Assembly: GCA_002471225.1 (NCBI GenBank)
Contig: DKPO01000036.1
Span: forward strand, 6,205-70,204
Direction: 5' to 3'
Length of the DNA: 64,000 nucleotides
Origin: Porphyromonadaceae bacterium UBA7332
GTDB taxonomy: Bacteria; Bacteroidota; Bacteroidia; Bacteroidales; UBA7332
Below are positions 1-10,062 of this stretch, piece by piece. The notes beneath the pieces were generated by a model that worked only from the letters and a program-made list of their open reading frames with translations, did not search any database and was not told the origin of the DNA. How positions within the stretch are numbered: position 1 is the first letter of the stretch; the number at the start of each line of letters is the position of its first letter. The translations under genes and the position numbers were made by a program.

Positions 1-104
1 TACAGGATAGCAAGTATATTTTAGTTGTGAATATAGTTTAATTTAGGTGGTTGAATATACAGGTTAGATTATCATATTGTCACCTATAAATAGCAATAAG
101 ATAT
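1..104. other. Non-coding left edge
   Basis: AT-rich sequence beyond the end of the M13 peptidase transcript. No open reading frame, hairpin or RNA gene was recognised; any neighbouring gene lies outside the window. Confidence 0.4.
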
Positions 105-146
105 AAAAAAACCGATTGAAAGGATTTTAATCCTGTCAATCGGTTT
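105..146 (-). terminator. Rho-independent terminator of the M13 peptidase gene
   Basis: Inverted repeat with outer arms ACCGATTGA (111-119) and TCAATCGGT (136-144) and an inner AGGAT/ATCCT extension. Read on the minus strand it is followed by a run of Ts. It lies just past the stop codon at 164. Confidence 0.85.
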
Positions 147-163
147 ATAACTATAATAAGTTT

Positions 164-2209
164 TTACCAAACTACAACTCTGTCGTTAGGAGATAAATAC
201 ATTTTGTCTCCCTCCTTAACGTCAAAGGCCTGATAGAAGGCATCGATGTTTGGAAGAGCACCATTTACGCGCCATTTGCCTAAAGAGTGGACGTCGATTT
301 TAGTAAGACGTAAGATCTCTTCGTCACGAATATTACCGGCCCACAGTGTTGCGTATGCAAGGAAGAAACGTTGATCAGGAGTGAATCCGTCGATCATTTG
401 TTTAGCAAGTTCCGGATTTGCCGCAAGCTGGTTTTGAAGAGCTGCGTATGAAACAAGCAATCCGCCTTGATCGGCAATGTTTTCACCTAATGTGAATGTT
501 CCATTTGCATGTGTATCTCCAAGCACTTTGATGCTGTCATATTGTGCTACCAAACCTTGCGCACGTTCGTTGAAACGTTTAGCGTCATCTTCTGTCCACC
601 AATCTTTCAGATTGCCGTCTTTGTCGAACTGACGCCCCTGATCATCAAATCCATGAGTCATTTCATGGCCGATAACAACACCGATTGCTCCGTAATTAAC
701 AGCATCGTCTGCATCCAGATAGAAGAATGGAGGCTGAAGAATAGCTGCCGGGAAACAAATTTCGTTAGTTGTAGGGTTATAATATGCATTCACGGTCTGA
801 GGACTCATATGCCATTTTTCTTTATCAACCGGTTTGCCTAATTGAGATGTCATATAATCCCATTCGAATTGGGAAGCATTCTGAACATTCTGATAGTAGC
901 TGGCATTAGGATCGATATTTAAAGCACTATAATCTCTCCATTTATCAGGATAACCTACTTTTACAGTGAATGTATTCAGTTTTTCCTGAGCTTTTGCTTT
1001 AGTTGTATCACTCATCCACTCAAGGTTTTGGATACGTTCACCTAATGCAATCTGAAGATTTTTAACCAGGTTAATCATCTTTTCTTTCGCTTGAGGAGGG
1101 AAGTATTTTTCTACATACATCTGACCTACAGCTTCGCCCAACACACCGTTTGTTGTAGCTAAAGAGCGTTTCCAACGAGGTTGCTGTTCTTGTTTACCAG
1201 ACATTGCTTTTTCGTAGAAATCGAAAGATGCTACTTCGAAATCATCACCTAAATAGTTAGCTGCACCATCCAGAACTTCGTAAGTAAGGTATGTCTTGAT
1301 ATCCGCTAAAGATTGAGATGCCATTACTTTTTCGATGCCTTGCATGAAAGGTATTTGTCCTACGCTAACTTCTTGTGCTGCTGCAACACCTGCTGCATCG
1401 AAATAAACCGGCCAGTCAATTCCTTTGAATTTAGCTTCGAAATCTTTGCGTGACATTTTGTTATAATTAGCAACCGGATTGCGAAGATCTTCACGTGAAG
1501 ATGCAATTTTAGCTAATTGAGTTTGAATTTTAAGAACTGTTTCAGCTGATGATTTCGCATCTTTTTCAGTATAGCCTGCAAGAACAAACAGTTTTTCGAT
1601 ATAGCTAAGGAATGCTTGACGTAATTCTTTAGAATGATCGTCTTCTAATAAGTAATAGTCACGATCACCCATACTCATTCCGCCTTGGTAGAATTGTGTA
1701 AGGTTCGCAGTACTATTGCCAGGATCTACATCCACATAAAGATAGAAGAAAGGATTAACTCCCTGACGAGCCATTTGTCCAAGCAGTTGACTTAATTGCT
1801 TGTTATCTTGTATGTTGCTGATTGCATCAAGCTGTGATTTTACAGGTGCAACACCTTCTTGATTAAGCTTAACGCTGTCTAAACCTAATTTGTAGAGATC
1901 AGCAATTTTTTGTGCAACTGTACCCGGTTGGTGAGTGCCAGTGCTTAGTTCTTCAATAAGAATACGTAATTGCTCTTTGTTGTTTTCACGTAATTGATCG
2001 AATGTTCCGAAACGTGCATATTCGGGTTGTAGTGGATTATTCTTCTGCCAACCACCGGTAGCATAATTGTAAAAATCATTTTTCGGAGAATAAGTTGTGT
2101 CGAGATTTGCTAAATCTACACCAGGGATTTTATTCTCCTTAGGTTGTGTAGCACAACTTGTTGTAGCCATAACACCAACAATTAAAGGTAAATAAATTAA
2201 TTTTTTCAT
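164..2209 (-). CDS. pepO: M13 family (neprilysin/PepO-like) zinc metallopeptidase, lipoprotein
   Basis: Endopeptidase of the M13 family, which degrades peptides up to a few kDa outside the cytoplasm. The 681-residue length is normal for the family. The zinc motif HEMTH is at residues 515-519 and the third-ligand motif GENIADQGG follows about 60 residues later; the chain ends in the Trp typical of M13 enzymes. The N-terminus has a signal peptide followed by TTSC, an acceptable though not ideal lipobox, so it is probably anchored in a membrane facing the periplasm. It is monocistronic, with its own terminator downstream and a candidate TACATTTG promoter upstream. The family assignment is secure; the lipid anchor is inferred. 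Confidence 0.93.
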   Translation of the reverse strand: MKKLIYLPLIVGVMATTSCATQPKENKIPGVDLANLDTTYSPKNDFYNYATGGWQKNNPLQPEYARFGTFDQLRENNKEQLRILIEELSTGTHQPGTVAQKIADLYKLGLDSVKLNQEGVAPVKSQLDAISNIQDNKQLSQLLGQMARQGVNPFFYLYVDVDPGNSTANLTQFYQGGMSMGDRDYYLLEDDHSKELRQAFLSYIEKLFVLAGYTEKDAKSSAETVLKIQTQLAKIASSREDLRNPVANYNKMSRKDFEAKFKGIDWPVYFDAAGVAAAQEVSVGQIPFMQGIEKVMASQSLADIKTYLTYEVLDGAANYLGDDFEVASFDFYEKAMSGKQEQQPRWKRSLATTNGVLGEAVGQMYVEKYFPPQAKEKMINLVKNLQIALGERIQNLEWMSDTTKAKAQEKLNTFTVKVGYPDKWRDYSALNIDPNASYYQNVQNASQFEWDYMTSQLGKPVDKEKWHMSPQTVNAYYNPTTNEICFPAAILQPPFFYLDADDAVNYGAIGVVIGHEMTHGFDDQGRQFDKDGNLKDWWTEDDAKRFNERAQGLVAQYDSIKVLGDTHANGTFTLGENIADQGGLLVSYAALQNQLAANPELAKQMIDGFTPDQRFFLAYATLWAGNIRDEEILRLTKIDVHSLGKWRVNGALPNIDAFYQAFDVKEGDKMYLSPNDRVVVW

Positions 2210-2237
2210 TGAAAATATGCATTAATGAATTATGGAT

Positions 2238-2245
2238 CAAATGTA
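2238..2245 (-). promoter_or_regulatory. Candidate -7 element for the M13 peptidase gene
   Basis: Minus-strand TACATTTG matches the Bacteroidetes -7 consensus TAnnTTTG, 29 bases before the start codon. No TTG is visible at the expected -33 distance, so this rests on one element. Confidence 0.4.
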
Positions 2246-2426
2246 ATAGTTATTTTACAAAATGATGTCGGAATATAGGGAAGTTTTAGGCTAGGGGCGT
2301 TAAATAAGGGATAGAAGGCTAATAAATGTTTGAATTGAGGATGGGAGAAAACAAAAAAACGGTCTGTTATGTTAATATGATACCTTTATGAATAAACTAA
2401 TATGATTTTTTAAACTTAAAAACTTT

Positions 2427-2433
2427 AGGAGGA
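2427..2433 (+). promoter_or_regulatory. Unusually strong Shine-Dalgarno site of hsp20
   Basis: AGGAGGA lies 7 bases before the ATG at 2441. Most genes in this window have no recognisable Shine-Dalgarno sequence, as is usual in Bacteroidota, so this full site stands out and fixes the start. It would suit a gene that must be translated quickly on heat shock (inference). Confidence 0.75.
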
Positions 2434-2440
2434 TTTTATT

Positions 2441-2866
2441 ATGTTACCTTCAAGAAAAGGGACCCAGGGATGGTTACCAGATGTGTTTAATGATTTTTTT
2501 GAAAACGAAATGATGAAAACTCGTTCCAGTATGCCAGCTGTGAATATTAAAGAAACTCCAACGGATTTTAGTGTGGAGTTAGCAGCTCCGGGGTTGACTA
2601 AAGATGATTACAATGTAAGTGTTAATGATGAAAACCATTTGGTGATTTCAGTAAAAAAAGAAGAGAAAAAAGAGGAGAAAGATGAAAAAGGTAAATACTT
2701 AAGAAGAGAGTTTGCTTATACTGAATTCCAGAAAATGCTTATTCTGCCGGATAATATAGAAAAAGATAAGATTGAGGCAAAAGCAGAAAATGGTGTATTA
2801 ACAATAACTATTCCTAAAAAAGAATTGCCTGCACCGACAGGAAAAAAACAAATAGAAGTAAAATAA
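2441..2866 (+). CDS. Small heat-shock protein, Hsp20/alpha-crystallin family
   Basis: ATP-independent holdase chaperone that binds unfolding proteins in the cytoplasm. The 141-residue product has the alpha-crystallin domain from about residue 33 to 125, including the ELAAPGLTKDDYNVSV start and the GVLTITIPK signature strand (G-x-L motif). A Lys/Glu-rich loop (about residues 70-85) sits between strands, as in bacterial class A proteins. It stands alone, with a strong ribosome-binding site in front and a strong terminator behind. TACCTTTA about 60 bases upstream resembles a -7 box with one mismatch. Heat induction is expected from the family but no operator was recognised. Confidence 0.95.
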   Translation: MLPSRKGTQGWLPDVFNDFFENEMMKTRSSMPAVNIKETPTDFSVELAAPGLTKDDYNVSVNDENHLVISVKKEEKKEEKDEKGKYLRREFAYTEFQKMLILPDNIEKDKIEAKAENGVLTITIPKKELPAPTGKKQIEVK

Positions 2867-2884
2867 GTAAGTTTCTCGTATGTG

Positions 2885-2930
2885 AAACGCGTAAAACAGA
2901 GGTTTTTGTCTGTTTTACGCGTTTTTTGTT
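2885..2930 (+). terminator. Rho-independent terminator of hsp20
   Basis: Perfect 15-bp inverted repeat, AAACGCGTAAAACAG (2885-2899) and its complement (2910-2924), followed by a T-rich tail on the plus strand. It begins 18 bases after the stop codon. Confidence 0.9.
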
Positions 2931-3201
2931 TAAAAATACAGACATATTTTTGATAGCATTTAGATTGCTATATATCGGTTTATGTAGTCATAATGACGTA
3001 ATATAGTAAATTTGAATTACTATCTGTCATTATATTGTACTTATAAATATCTTTACGTACAAATCCTAATCGCTCAGAATCGCATGAAATTTTCTTCCTG
3101 TACATTTGATAAGAAAGAAGGCAAGGATTTGCGATTTAAGATTAAGGAAAATGTCTTATTCAGTGAAAATAAAATCAAATCGTAATGAAATAGGAGTGAG
3201 G

Positions 3202-3241
3202 TAAAAAAGAAAGAGACTATCCTAAAAATAGGATAGTCTCT
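3202..3241 (-). terminator. Terminator of the gyrA-TPR operon
   Basis: 13-bp perfect inverted repeat AGAGACTATCCTA / TAGGATAGTCTCT with an AAAA loop (3212-3241). The plus-strand A-run just before it becomes a T-run on the minus strand. The plus side is also followed by TTTT, so it may work both ways. Confidence 0.85.
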
Positions 3242-3263
3242 TTTATGATAAAATAAATAGGAA

Positions 3264-4475
3264 TTATTTATTTAATTCTTGTTCGATAGCATCGTATTCT
3301 TTAGTCATATCTAATTTATAATAGATAGAACGAAGAACGATCATGTAACTTCTTTCGCTAGGATTTAGCTCGTGAGCTTTTTGGAAAAAAGGAATCGCTT
3401 TTTCGAACATTGGGTTTAATAAAGCTTTTTCAGCTTCATATTTTTTGTTGTCTCTGATTTGAGAAACTTCTTCATCTTTAGCAACAGCCTGGTTGTAGTA
3501 AACACGTCCAATGTTGTTGTAAGTTTCAGCATTGTTTGGATCAACTTTTTCAGCTTGTTGGAAAGCAGCTAAAGCACCTTGAATGTCTTTTTGCTCTTCA
3601 AGAATAGCTCCTTTAACGTTATAATAGTTAGCGTTGTTTGGATCTAATTTGATAGCTTCATCTAAATAAGCGATAGCTTCATTCATTTTACCAGTTTTAA
3701 GATACATGTTGATCAAGTTCTGGATAAAATAAGGTTCGCTGGCATATCTTTTTGCACCTTCTTGTAAAGTGTTGATTAGCTTAGTTGTATCTTTTTGTTT
3801 CTCATACTCGAAACAAAGGAATTGAAGAAGTTCATTTCCTTTATACTCGTCGTTTTTGAAACGCTCAAGAGTTGAGATTGCCAATTCTGAATCTTCAGAT
3901 TGAACAGCCATCAAACAAGTATAATATTTAATATCTTTCATCAAAGTGTCTTTTGCCCATTCGATGTCTTTCATCATAGGGTTGTTAGGCAACTCAGTGT
4001 AAGTATTGAATAACTCGTAAGCTTTTTTGTAGTCTTTCTGATCATTAAAGTAAACACCACCATTGATGAAGTTTGGATAAATACTTGTCAGATCAGCAGT
4101 CATTTTCTTCACAAATTTAGGTTTAACTTTCCCTTTTTCGTCAGGAAGTTGATCTAAATCATACGCTTTAGTGTAGTAGTTATACATACTCAATAAAGAA
4201 TTGTACATTACTGCATCATTAGCTTGTTGTTGAAGAAGCGTTTTGTTACGTTCTGCTTCAAACTGCTTAAGTTGTACATATCCTGCAACATAGTAAGTTT
4301 TAGCTTCTTTATCAGTTTCAGGATTTTGCATTGCTGCATCAATAAGACTGATTGCTTCACCAAACTTAGGTTTCTCAGCATTTGCTTCAGATAAGGCACT
4401 GCTAACGTTCTTTTTTTGAGCAAAACCAACGCTTGCTACAAGGCAAAGAGTAGCCAATAAAGACACCTTTTTCAT
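3264..4475 (-). CDS. Exported tetratricopeptide-repeat protein
   Basis: 403-residue protein with a clear signal peptide (cleavage expected after VGFAQ, about residue 20) and tandem TPR units. Recognisable repeats lie at about residues 245-320 (the NYYNVKGAILEEQKDIQGALAAF and ETYNNIGRVYYNQA segments). TPRs make helical scaffolds for protein binding, so a periplasmic or outer-membrane-associated scaffold role is likely, but no specific function is evident. It starts 22 bases behind the gyrA stop on the same strand and shares its terminator, so it is probably co-transcribed with gyrA. Bacteroidales often carry such a gene here; that recollection is general, not verified. Confidence 0.85.
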   Translation of the reverse strand: MKKVSLLATLCLVASVGFAQKKNVSSALSEANAEKPKFGEAISLIDAAMQNPETDKEAKTYYVAGYVQLKQFEAERNKTLLQQQANDAVMYNSLLSMYNYYTKAYDLDQLPDEKGKVKPKFVKKMTADLTSIYPNFINGGVYFNDQKDYKKAYELFNTYTELPNNPMMKDIEWAKDTLMKDIKYYTCLMAVQSEDSELAISTLERFKNDEYKGNELLQFLCFEYEKQKDTTKLINTLQEGAKRYASEPYFIQNLINMYLKTGKMNEAIAYLDEAIKLDPNNANYYNVKGAILEEQKDIQGALAAFQQAEKVDPNNAETYNNIGRVYYNQAVAKDEEVSQIRDNKKYEAEKALLNPMFEKAIPFFQKAHELNPSERSYMIVLRSIYYKLDMTKEYDAIEQELNK

Positions 4476-4497
4476 AGAATATTAATTAGTTATGTTT

Positions 4498-7215
4498 TTA
4501 GAATAATGACATTTGAGACTTTTCGTTTTGATCGTTCTCATTTGAAGTTTCTTCCGAGTGAGTATTATTTTCAGTAGATGGATCAACCGGTTGATCAATA
4601 TTAATGTTTTCAACAAACGTTTCCTCATCATCTTCTGTCATAACTTTACATACAGATGCAATCTCATCATTACGCTTTTCAAGGTTAATTAATCGAACAC
4701 CTTGAGTAGCACGGCCCATTACACGAACATCGGCAACTTTTAATCGAATAGTAATACCTGATTTGTTGATAATCATCAAGTCATTGTCGTCTGTTACGTT
4801 TTTGATGGCAACTAATTTACCTGTTTTATCAGTAATGCTCATTGTTTTAACACCTTTACCACCACGCTTAGTGATACGGTAGTCACTTACAATGCTTCGT
4901 TTACCATAACCTTGTTCTGACACAACCATGATTGTTTCACTGTATCCATCATTTTCTGTAATTTCAACAGATTCAATGATTTCGTTTTCTGTTTCGATGA
5001 TTTCAACTTCTGTTGTTTCTTCGATAACTTCTTCGATATCAGCTTCATTTAAATCATTGTCGTTATAAATAGGTGCAGGTGCAAGACTTTCGATTGTAAT
5101 CATACCGATAACCTCATCCTTAAGGTCATCTAATGACATACCTCTTACCCCCGTTGCATTACGGCCCATAACACGCACACCGCTTTCGTGGAAACGAATA
5201 GCACGTCCGTTTTTATTAGCCATAATAACTTCATGATTACCATTTGTCATACGAACCTGGATTACCTGATCGTCTTCACGAAGAGTAATCGCGTTCACAC
5301 CGTTCTGACGAGGGCGAGAGTATGCTTCAAGTAATGTTTTCTTAATAACACCCTGTTTTGTACAGAATAATAAATAATGCTTACTATTGAATTCAGGATC
5401 TTGTAATCCTTTTACACGAATGAACGCATTTACACGATCATCGCTTTCAATATTAAGAAGATTCTGGATAGCACGACCTTTAGCGTTTTTAGTACCTTCA
5501 GGTATTTCATAAACTTTCAGCCAGTAACAACGACCTTTCTGAGTAAAGAATAACATCGTATTGTGCATAGAAGCAGGGTAGATGTATTCAATAAAGTCTT
5601 CGTCACGAGTGCTTCCTCCTTTAGAACCTACACCACCACGATTCTGAGCTCTAAACTCTGTTAATGGAGTACGTTTAATATATCCCATATGAGAAATAGT
5701 GATTACCATTTCGTCATCAGAATAGAAATCTTCCGGATTAAACTCTTCAGAAGAATAAACAATTTCAGATTTTCTATCGTCTCCGAATTTATTTTTTACT
5801 TCCAGTAATTCATCTTTAATAATGTTCATACATAGAACATCATCCGTAAGAATTCGGTTCAAATATTCAATTAAAGCCTTAATTTCTTCGAATTCTTTAC
5901 GTAATTTATCCATCTCAAGACCAGTTAACTGTCTCAGACGCATATCAACAATAGCACGTGATTGTACATCGCTCAATTCGAAACGCTCCATTAAATGGGC
6001 AATAGCCTCATTTGGTGTAGCAGATTCTTTAATAATGCGAATCACCTCATCAATGTTATTAACCGCAATGATCAATCCTTCAAGGATATGAGCACGTTTT
6101 TCAGCTTCACGAAGTTCGTATTTCGTACGTCTGATAACTACTTCATGGCGATGTTCAACAAAAGCCTGAATCATATCTTTCAGATTCAAAAGACGTGGAC
6201 GACCTTTGATCAAAGCGATATTATTAACGCTGAAAGATGTTTGTAACGCACTTTGTTTGAATAATGTATTCAATACAACATTCGAGTTGGCATCTTTCTT
6301 AATATCAATTACGATACGCATACCCTGACGGTCTGATTCGTCATTGATATTAGAAATTCCGTCGATCTTCTTATCATTAACCATATCGGCAATGTTTTTA
6401 ATCAGATCGGCTTTATTTACCATATATGGAATTTCAGTCACGACGATTTTTTCACGTCCGTGATCATCCATTTCAATTTCAGCTTTAGCACGCATAATAA
6501 CGCGCCCGCGGCCTGTTTCATAGGCCTCCTTAACTCCGGCATAGCCATAGATATAAGCACCGGTAGGGAAATCAGGAGCCTTGATATAACGCATCAAGCC
6601 AGGAATATCAATTTCTCTGTCTTCAATGAATGCAACTGTAGCATCGATAACTTCAGAAAGGTTATGAGGAGGCATGTTTGTAGCCATACCTACCGCAATA
6701 CCTGAAGCACCGTTAACCAATAAGTTAGGAATACGGGTAGGTAAAACTACAGGTTCTTTCAGTGTATCATCAAAGTTTAGTTGGAAATCAACCGTATCTT
6801 TGTCGATATCACGAAGCATTTCTTCTGCAATTTTGCTTAAACGAGCCTCGGTGTAACGCATTGCTGCAGGGCTATCACCATCAACAGATCCAAAGTTACC
6901 TTGTCCGTCAACAAGTGTGTAGCGTAATGACCAGTCTTGAGCCATACGAACAAGAGCCATATATACAGATGAATCACCGTGAGGGTGGTATTTACCTAAA
7001 ACCTCACCGACAATTCTCGCACATTTCTTGTATGGTTTATCGGCAGTATTGCCAAGTTCATTCATCCCAAACAAAACTCTTCGGTGAACGGGTTTAAAAC
7101 CGTCCCTAACATCCGGAAGTGCACGAGAAACGATCACCGACATCGAGTAATCGATATAGGCCGTTTTCATCTCGTCTTCGATGTTTATTTTGATAATTCT
7201 GTCTTGATCAATCAT
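4498..7215 (-). CDS. gyrA: DNA gyrase subunit A
   Basis: Breakage-reunion subunit of the type II topoisomerase that introduces negative supercoils. The catalytic tyrosine is Tyr121 in the [10 protein letters not shown] motif. The quinolone-determining region reads [10 protein letters not shown] (77-86); the position equivalent to E. coli Ser83 is the serine Ser82, and that of Asp87 is Met86. The C-terminal beta-pinwheel is present, with a GyrA-box-like QNRGGVG segment. An acidic insertion rich in Glu (about residues 700-745) interrupts the pinwheel, and the tail is acidic and ends MSLF. At 905 residues it is somewhat longer than the E. coli protein, mainly from these additions. GyrA rather than ParC is favoured by the complete six-blade domain. 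It is followed by the TPR gene. Confidence 0.95.
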   Translation of the reverse strand: MIDQDRIIKINIEDEMKTAYIDYSMSVIVSRALPDVRDGFKPVHRRVLFGMNELGNTADKPYKKCARIVGEVLGKYHPHGDSSVYMALVRMAQDWSLRYTLVDGQGNFGSVDGDSPAAMRYTEARLSKIAEEMLRDIDKDTVDFQLNFDDTLKEPVVLPTRIPNLLVNGASGIAVGMATNMPPHNLSEVIDATVAFIEDREIDIPGLMRYIKAPDFPTGAYIYGYAGVKEAYETGRGRVIMRAKAEIEMDDHGREKIVVTEIPYMVNKADLIKNIADMVNDKKIDGISNINDESDRQGMRIVIDIKKDANSNVVLNTLFKQSALQTSFSVNNIALIKGRPRLLNLKDMIQAFVEHRHEVVIRRTKYELREAEKRAHILEGLIIAVNNIDEVIRIIKESATPNEAIAHLMERFELSDVQSRAIVDMRLRQLTGLEMDKLRKEFEEIKALIEYLNRILTDDVLCMNIIKDELLEVKNKFGDDRKSEIVYSSEEFNPEDFYSDDEMVITISHMGYIKRTPLTEFRAQNRGGVGSKGGSTRDEDFIEYIYPASMHNTMLFFTQKGRCYWLKVYEIPEGTKNAKGRAIQNLLNIESDDRVNAFIRVKGLQDPEFNSKHYLLFCTKQGVIKKTLLEAYSRPRQNGVNAITLREDDQVIQVRMTNGNHEVIMANKNGRAIRFHESGVRVMGRNATGVRGMSLDDLKDEVIGMITIESLAPAPIYNDNDLNEADIEEVIEETTEVEIIETENEIIESVEITENDGYSETIMVVSEQGYGKRSIVSDYRITKRGGKGVKTMSITDKTGKLVAIKNVTDDNDLMIINKSGITIRLKVADVRVMGRATQGVRLINLEKRNDEIASVCKVMTEDDEETFVENINIDQPVDPSTENNTHSEETSNENDQNEKSQMSLF

Positions 7216-7465
7216 TTATGTTTGTAATTTGTATTTACGATATTCGAGTCTATTTTATTTACCTATAAAATAGTGCACTAAATTACTACTTTTAATTGAA
7301 GTACGAAATAAGATTGTTAAAAAAACGTCTTTGGGACAATAAATAAATACGCCTGAATATGCGATATATAGAGAGATAGGAGAGGTTTGAAGAAAAAATG
7401 AATTCGTAATATATGATTAAAAAATATTGATAAAGAAATAGATATAAGTAATTATAGCCAAAATA

Positions 7466-7500
7466 AAAGAAAGAGGTACCACAAATTGTGATACCTCTTC
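7466..7500 (-). terminator. Terminator of lon
   Basis: Inverted repeat AGAGGTA-CACAA / TTGTG-TACCTCT (7472-7498) with one internal mismatch pair and a tiny loop, followed on the minus strand by a T-rich stretch. It lies directly after the lon stop codon at 7506. Confidence 0.75.
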
Positions 7501-7505
7501 TAGTA

Positions 7506-9965
7506 TTATTCGATGACTAAAGCATCTTTTACTTTTTCTTTCAATAAAGCAATTTCGAAAACTTCGCGAATATCGGAAACGAAATGGAATGTCAATCCTT
7601 TCAGATATATTTCATTGATTTCCAGAATATTTTTTCTGTTTTCTGTGCTTAAGATAATTTCTTTAATTCCGGCACGTTTAGCAGCAAGTATTTTCTCCTT
7701 GATACCTCCAACCGGTAAAACCTTACCACGTAAAGTTATTTCTCCAGTCATAGCCAGTTCTTTTTTCACTTTACGCTGAGTGAAAGCAGAAGCTAAAGCG
7801 GTAGCCATAGTAATACCGGCCGATGGCCCGTCTTTAGGTATAGCTCCTTCCGGTACGTGAATATGTATGTTCCAGTTTTCAAAAGCCGTTTCAGGAATGT
7901 TTAAAATCTGAGCATGACATTTTAGGTATTCGAGTGCCAACATGGCAGATTCTTTCATTACGTCACCTAAATTACCTGTCAATGTCAGTTTTCCACCTTT
8001 ACCTTTACTTAAGCTGGATTCTATAAATAGAATTTCGCCTCCGACAGCTGTCCATGCAAGACCGGTAACTACACCTGCGTAATCATTATTCTGATAACGG
8101 TCACGAGTATACTCCTCAATTCCTAAGAACTTCTCTACGTCAGCAGGAGTGACTGTATAGCCTTTCAAATCACCTTTCGTTTCGGTAGCCTGAATTGCTA
8201 ATCGACGCATTATCTTGGCAATTTTCTTTTCAAGTTCACGAACACCTGATTCACGTGTATAGCTATCAACGATTTTCTCAATAACAGGTTTTGGAAATTT
8301 TGCGCTGTTTTTTACTAAACCGTGATTTTCCATTTCTTTAGGGATCAAATGCTTACGAGCGATCTCAACCTTTTCTTCAAGAATATAACCACTAACATCA
8401 ATTAGCTCCATACGGTCTAAAAGAGGACGAGGTATATCATTGATATTATTTGCAGTTGCAATAAACATGACTTTAGACAAATCAACATCTATATCCAGAA
8501 AGTTGTCATGGAATGTATTGTTTTGCTCCGGATCCAATACTTCAAGTAAGGCTGCTGAAGGATCTCCTTTTATACCACTACCCATTTTATCAATCTCATC
8601 AAGAATGAATACAGGATTGGCTGAACCAGCCTTGATCAGATTTTGAACAATACGTCCAGGCATAGCACCTATGTAAGTACGACGATGTCCGCGAATCTCA
8701 GCCTCGTCATTAAGTCCTCCTAATGACATACGAATATATTTACGTTTCATTGCTGAAGCGATAGATTTTCCTAATGAAGTTTTACCAACTCCGGGAGGGC
8801 CATAAAGACACAAGATAGGGGATTTCATATCGCCTTTTAACTGTAATACAGCTAAATATTCTATGATACGTTCTTTTACTTTTTCAAGTCCGAAGTGATC
8901 TTTATCCAGGATTTTTTTCGCTTGATTTGTGCTAAATCTATCGTTCGTAAATTCATTCCAGGGAATATTCAGAATTGTTTGTAGATAATTCACCTGTACG
9001 GAATAATCCGGAGATTGAGGGTGAAGTCTCTCAAGTTTACGCAATTCTTTTCCGAATATTTCAGCTACTTCAGGCGACCATTTCTTAGAAAGAGATTTCA
9101 TGCGCAACTCACGAATATCTTGCTCATTCATGCTTCCGCCCAACTCCTCCTGAATATTTTTCATTTGCTGTTGCAAGAAATATTCACGTTGTTGCTGACT
9201 TAAATCCTCACGAGCTTTGTTTTGAATACGAGCTTTAATTTCAAGCATCTGCATTTCGCGATTAAGGATTTTAATCAGATCGTATGTCCGCTCTTTTACA
9301 TCATTCAAAACCAACAAAGTTTGTTTCTCTGAAACTTCGATCGGAATATTTGAACAAATAAAATTAATCAAATGAAGAGGATGAGTTATATTTTTGATCG
9401 CAACAATTGCTTCCTTCGGCATATCCTGCTGGGTACGTATCATTTTGATCGTCATATCCTTGACAGTAGATGCTAAAGCCTCAAACTCCTGATCGTCAGA
9501 TGTCGGGATAACTTCGTTAAGAAGTACACCCTCTCCGATAAGATAAGGCTCATTTGTATGAATTGCATTCAACTCAAAACGTTTTTTCCCTTGAAGAATA
9601 ACGGTAGTTGTTTTGTCAGGCAGATCAAATATTCGAACGACTTCAGCTATAACCCCGGTAGCATAAAGGTCCTTAAAGTCCGGATCTTCAAGCTCCTCAT
9701 TGATTTGAGTTACGACACCGATTAATTTCTTTTTCTTGTATGCTTCTTTAATTAAACGCAGAGATTTGTCACGACCTACACTTACAGGCAAAGCCACAGT
9801 AGGAAACATTACCATATTACGCAATGCTAGAATAGGAATATTCTTTTCGTCAATCTCAATATTGTCAAAATTGTTATCTAATTCTATTTCAGTAAATATT
9901 GGCATAATTATATCTTGTGTATCATCAAATTCATTATCGTCTATAAATTCTAGTTCCATTGTCAT
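7506..9965 (-). CDS. lon: ATP-dependent Lon protease
   Basis: Cytoplasmic AAA+ serine protease that degrades misfolded and regulatory proteins. Domain order is the usual one for LonA: N-terminal LON substrate-binding domain (about residues 40-240), helical region, AAA+ module with Walker A GPPGVGKTS, and C-terminal protease domain. The catalytic dyad is Ser715 (GPSAG) and Lys758 (GGIKEK). The 819-residue length is normal, and the N-terminal 35 residues are acidic. It is transcribed alone, divergently from the tRNA methyltransferase gene across a 97-bp gap. Confidence 0.97.
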   Translation of the reverse strand: MTMELEFIDDNEFDDTQDIIMPIFTEIELDNNFDNIEIDEKNIPILALRNMVMFPTVALPVSVGRDKSLRLIKEAYKKKKLIGVVTQINEELEDPDFKDLYATGVIAEVVRIFDLPDKTTTVILQGKKRFELNAIHTNEPYLIGEGVLLNEVIPTSDDQEFEALASTVKDMTIKMIRTQQDMPKEAIVAIKNITHPLHLINFICSNIPIEVSEKQTLLVLNDVKERTYDLIKILNREMQMLEIKARIQNKAREDLSQQQREYFLQQQMKNIQEELGGSMNEQDIRELRMKSLSKKWSPEVAEIFGKELRKLERLHPQSPDYSVQVNYLQTILNIPWNEFTNDRFSTNQAKKILDKDHFGLEKVKERIIEYLAVLQLKGDMKSPILCLYGPPGVGKTSLGKSIASAMKRKYIRMSLGGLNDEAEIRGHRRTYIGAMPGRIVQNLIKAGSANPVFILDEIDKMGSGIKGDPSAALLEVLDPEQNNTFHDNFLDIDVDLSKVMFIATANNINDIPRPLLDRMELIDVSGYILEEKVEIARKHLIPKEMENHGLVKNSAKFPKPVIEKIVDSYTRESGVRELEKKIAKIMRRLAIQATETKGDLKGYTVTPADVEKFLGIEEYTRDRYQNNDYAGVVTGLAWTAVGGEILFIESSLSKGKGGKLTLTGNLGDVMKESAMLALEYLKCHAQILNIPETAFENWNIHIHVPEGAIPKDGPSAGITMATALASAFTQRKVKKELAMTGEITLRGKVLPVGGIKEKILAAKRAGIKEIILSTENRKNILEINEIYLKGLTFHFVSDIREVFEIALLKEKVKDALVIE

Positions 9966-9998
9966 AAAATTACTAGTTTATAACTTAAATAGTTAATT

Positions 9999-10006
9999 CA
10001 AAATTA
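9999..10006 (-). promoter_or_regulatory. Candidate -7 element of lon
   Basis: Minus-strand TAATTTTG fits TAnnTTTG, 34 bases before the lon start. A TTG lies only 14 bases further upstream, shorter than the normal 19-21 spacing, so the call is tentative. Confidence 0.35.
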
Positions 10007-10030
10007 TACAAGAGTTGTGCCAAAGCTGTG

Positions 10031-10038
10031 TATATTTG
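10031..10038 (+). promoter_or_regulatory. Promoter -7 element of the tRNA methyltransferase gene
   Basis: TATATTTG followed by CA, the extended Bacteroidetes -7 form, 24 bases before the ATG at 10063. The only nearby TTG (10015-10017) is 13 bases away, closer than usual. Confidence 0.5.
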
Positions 10039-10062
10039 CATAAAACTTCAAACTAACTCAAA

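Larger units (their letters stand above)
2867..3263. other. Intergenic region between hsp20 and the TPR gene
   Basis: Holds the hsp20 terminator at its left end and a second, apparently bidirectional terminator at its right end. Between them (2931-3200) is AT-rich DNA without a credible reading frame. A lone plus-strand TACATTTG at 3101-3108 matches the -7 consensus and is followed by the terminator at 3212, which would permit a roughly 125-base RNA, but there is no -33 element and this may be chance. Confidence 0.4.

Noticed and set aside
3101..3241. Small RNA between hsp20 and the TPR gene
   Set aside because: Supported only by one -7 match in AT-rich DNA; the terminator is already explained by the minus-strand operon.
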